DNA of 64,000 nt. Origin: Alphaproteobacteria bacterium (GTDB lineage Bacteria > Pseudomonadota > Alphaproteobacteria > MPNO01 > UBA2964). This document shows, one piece after another, positions 62,066 through 64,000 of the stretch. The position numbers and the translations under genes are program-made. Under the pieces are notes generated by a model. That model had not been told where the DNA came from and did not search any database. It saw only the letters and a program-made list of their open reading frames with translations. The DNA is taken from contig WLWZ01000009.1 in NCBI GenBank assembly GCA_012103315.1, positions 1 through 64,000 of the forward strand, in the 5' to 3' direction. The stretch's first letter is position 1, and every line of letters starts with the position of its first letter.

Positions 62066-64000
62066 ATGGCTTGGAAAGTATTCGGAACCCGTGCCAAACG
62101 GCTGGAAGATCCTTCGTTGTTGCGGGGAGAAGCAAACTTTATCGACGATATTCGTCTTCCTGACATGCTGCAGGCTGCCTTTGTTCGGAGCCCCTTCGCC
62201 CATGCGGCGATTAACGGGATCGATGTTGATGCCGCGCTAGCGCACCCTGGGGTCCATGCGGTCTTCACGATGGATGATATACGCCCACAACTGATCAATG
62301 AGCGGTTGGTCGTCGGCATGCCGAGCCCATCCTATAAGCAGAATCGTGATCGGCCAGCTCTTGCCTATGACGAAGCGACCTATGTTGGTGAACCCATAGC
62401 GGTCGTAATTGCTGATGACCGATATATCGCGGAGGATGCCGCGACATTGGTTGAGGTCAATTATGACCCGTTACCGGCCTCCGCAGATTGCCGAGATGCC
62501 ATGGTTCAGGGTGCGCCTGTTGCCCATCGCGATGCCGACCATAATTTGCTCGCAGAATTCAACATGGATTATGGCGATGTTGATGGTGCATTTGCGAACG
62601 CTGCGCACACTTTCTCTGAGTCACTATGGATCCATCGCGGTGGGTCGCACTCGATCGAATGCCGTGGCTGTGTCGCCTCCTTTGATGAGTTTGCCGATCA
62701 GGTGACTCTGTGGAGCTCAACGCAGATGCCGCATTCGTTGGAGACGACCTTCACCGATATGACGGGGCATGATGAAAATCGTTTACGGGTTATCACCCCA
62801 GATGTCGGTGGTGGGTTTGGCCCCAAATTGGTGGTGTATCAAGAAGATGTCGTACTTTGTCTTGCAACCCGGATGATCAACCGTCCGATTAAATGGGCGG
62901 AAGATCGACGAGAGCATTTCATCACGACGACGCAGGAACGCGATCAGTACTGGGAAGCGGAAATCGCCGTTGATGACGACGGTAGAATCCTTGGCATCAA
63001 GAGCGCTGTAATTCATGACCACGGAGCCTTTACGGCGCGTGGGGTGAACCTGCCCTATAACGCAGCAGAAACCATACCGCTGCCTTATGAAGTCCCCGCT
63101 TTCAGCACGCACGTGCGGCTGGCGCTAACCAACAAGGTGCCGGTTACGCCGGTCCGCGGCGCCGGCCATCCGCAAGGCGTCTTTGTTATGGAGAGGTTGA
63201 TGGATCGTGTTGCGGCAGAGCTTGGCATTGAACGTGATGAAGTGCGTCGCCGTAACCTGATTCCCGGCGATAAAATGCCGTACGAAAAACCACTCAAAAC
63301 GCGCGGTGGCATGCCGGTATTGCTGGACTCGGGCGATTATCCGGTATGTCAGCAAAGTGCTTTGGACAAAGCTGATTGGAATGGATTTCGCCCCCGTCAA
63401 GAAAAGGCCCGAGCTGAAGGGCGTTATCTCGGTATTGGCCTTGCCAACTATGTAAAAGGCACAGGTCGTGGGCCGTTTGAATCTGTGACCGTTCGGATCG
63501 GCCCATCTGGCAAAATTCACGTCTATACCGGCGGCACTGCCATTGGGCAGGGCACGCACACGATGATGGCGCAGATAGTCGGCGAGAAATTCGGTGGCGA
63601 TATGGAGAACATTACGGTGACTGCCGGTGATACCAGCACCATCTCGCTGGGTATCGGGACATCTAACAGTCGATTGGCCGTGGTTGCTGGGTCGTCAGCG
63701 CATGTCGCGGCGGAGAAAGTGCGCGACAAGGCCCTTAAGGTTGCGGCTCATATGTTGGAAGCCTCAGAAGAAGATTTGGAAATTGAGAACGGTGAAATTC
63801 ATGTTCGGGGCGTTCCCGGTTTGAAAGTAACGCTAGGGCAAGTTGCTCATGCTGTGGCCGGTACGCCTGGTTATGCATTGCCGGGTGGCATTGAGCCCGG
63901 GATGGAGGCAACTGAACATGTTGTGCTCGATAATCTCGCTTTTGCCTGCGGTACGGCAGTTGTCGAAGTTGAAGTTGATATCGAAACTGGGGGCGTCGAG
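62066..64000 (+). CDS. Molybdenum hydroxylase large subunit, cut by the window end
   Basis: 645 codons from ATG 62066 (MAWKVFGTRAKRLEDPSLL) with no stop before the edge. It has GGGFGPKLVVYQEDVVL near residue 250, TPVRGAGHPQGVFVMERLMD near 360, and GGTAIGQGTHTMMAQ near 490, all Mo-subunit segments. The RGAGHPQ loop differs from the other five copies. The catalytic-Glu region should lie just beyond the window. No FeS or FAD gene precedes it, and AGGAAA is a possible ribosome site about 15 bases upstream. Confidence 0.9.
   Translation, partial: MAWKVFGTRAKRLEDPSLLRGEANFIDDIRLPDMLQAAFVRSPFAHAAINGIDVDAALAHPGVHAVFTMDDIRPQLINERLVVGMPSPSYKQNRDRPALAYDEATYVGEPIAVVIADDRYIAEDAATLVEVNYDPLPASADCRDAMVQGAPVAHRDADHNLLAEFNMDYGDVDGAFANAAHTFSESLWIHRGGSHSIECRGCVASFDEFADQVTLWSSTQMPHSLETTFTDMTGHDENRLRVITPDVGGGFGPKLVVYQEDVVLCLATRMINRPIKWAEDRREHFITTTQERDQYWEAEIAVDDDGRILGIKSAVIHDHGAFTARGVNLPYNAAETIPLPYEVPAFSTHVRLALTNKVPVTPVRGAGHPQGVFVMERLMDRVAAELGIERDEVRRRNLIPGDKMPYEKPLKTRGGMPVLLDSGDYPVCQQSALDKADWNGFRPRQEKARAEGRYLGIGLANYVKGTGRGPFESVTVRIGPSGKIHVYTGGTAIGQGTHTMMAQIVGEKFGGDMENITVTAGDTSTISLGIGTSNSRLAVVAGSSAHVAAEKVRDKALKVAAHMLEASEEDLEIENGEIHVRGVPGLKVTLGQVAHAVAGTPGYALPGGIEPGMEATEHVVLDNLAFACGTAVVEVEVDIETGGVE

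Overview
The window looks like a chromosome segment of a metabolically versatile proteobacterium, most likely an alphaproteobacterium and possibly marine. This is inferred from the mix of molybdenum hydroxylases, Rieske and TauD oxygenases, UbiD, SelA/SelB, a Pit transporter and moderate GC; no rRNA or marker gene is present to fix the taxon. Coding density is high. I see no CRISPR array, insertion sequence or phage module.

Layout. 60-7592 (minus): a nitrogen-scavenging cluster with the three oxamate carbamoyltransferase subunits (AllF/FdrA, AllG, AllH), carbamate kinase, a short FdrA-type protein, an M20 N-carbamoyl hydrolase and a class III aminotransferase. 7711-10057: VOC protein, secreted trypsin-like protease, and a soluble reductive-dehalogenase-like corrinoid/4Fe-4S protein. 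10202-22378: catabolic genes (two alpha/beta hydrolases, Rieske oxygenase, ThDP enzyme, SDR, molybdenum hydroxylase large subunit, ACMSD-like amidohydrolase, frameshifted MetE-like gene, DoxX, DMT exporter). 22619-29582: an AT-richer accessory stretch with small and poorly known genes, including a peptidoglycan-binding-domain protein whose C-terminal domain is repeated as an orphan gene, a YfbM-like gene and a secreted HExxH metalloprotease. 29649-35644: SCP2-like thiolase plus DUF35 partner, TauD-like oxygenase, DMT transporter and another molybdenum hydroxylase. 35647-37646 (minus): Pit phosphate transporter and its DUF47 partner.

37775-42573 is the most striking part: a compact selenocysteine island. 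It holds tRNA-Sec (anticodon TCA), selB and selA on the minus strand, followed by two divergently transcribed genes that each contain one in-frame UGA followed by a hairpin. One reads as an iodothyronine-deiodinase-like selenoprotein (FGSYTUPPF and EAHPSDGW motifs). The other is a peroxiredoxin-like UxxC selenoprotein. The machinery and two users sit together, although selD is not in the window.

42624-64000: more catabolism. There is a CMD protein, an acyl-CoA-dehydrogenase-like flavoprotein, dienelactone hydrolase, a broken molybdenum hydroxylase, a 4,5-dihydroxyphthalate-decarboxylase-like protein, two complete FAD/FeS/Mo three-subunit hydroxylase operons in opposite orientation flanking a UbiD decarboxylase, a TPR-2OG oxygenase, a GST, another TauD, ZnuA with a clear Zur box, and a sixth molybdenum hydroxylase large subunit running off the right edge. 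In all there are six Mo-subunit genes but only two FeS/FAD pairs, so partner sharing or sets elsewhere in the genome are likely. The overall theme is oxidation and decarboxylation of aromatic, heterocyclic or ureide-type organic matter; individual substrates cannot be read from the sequence.
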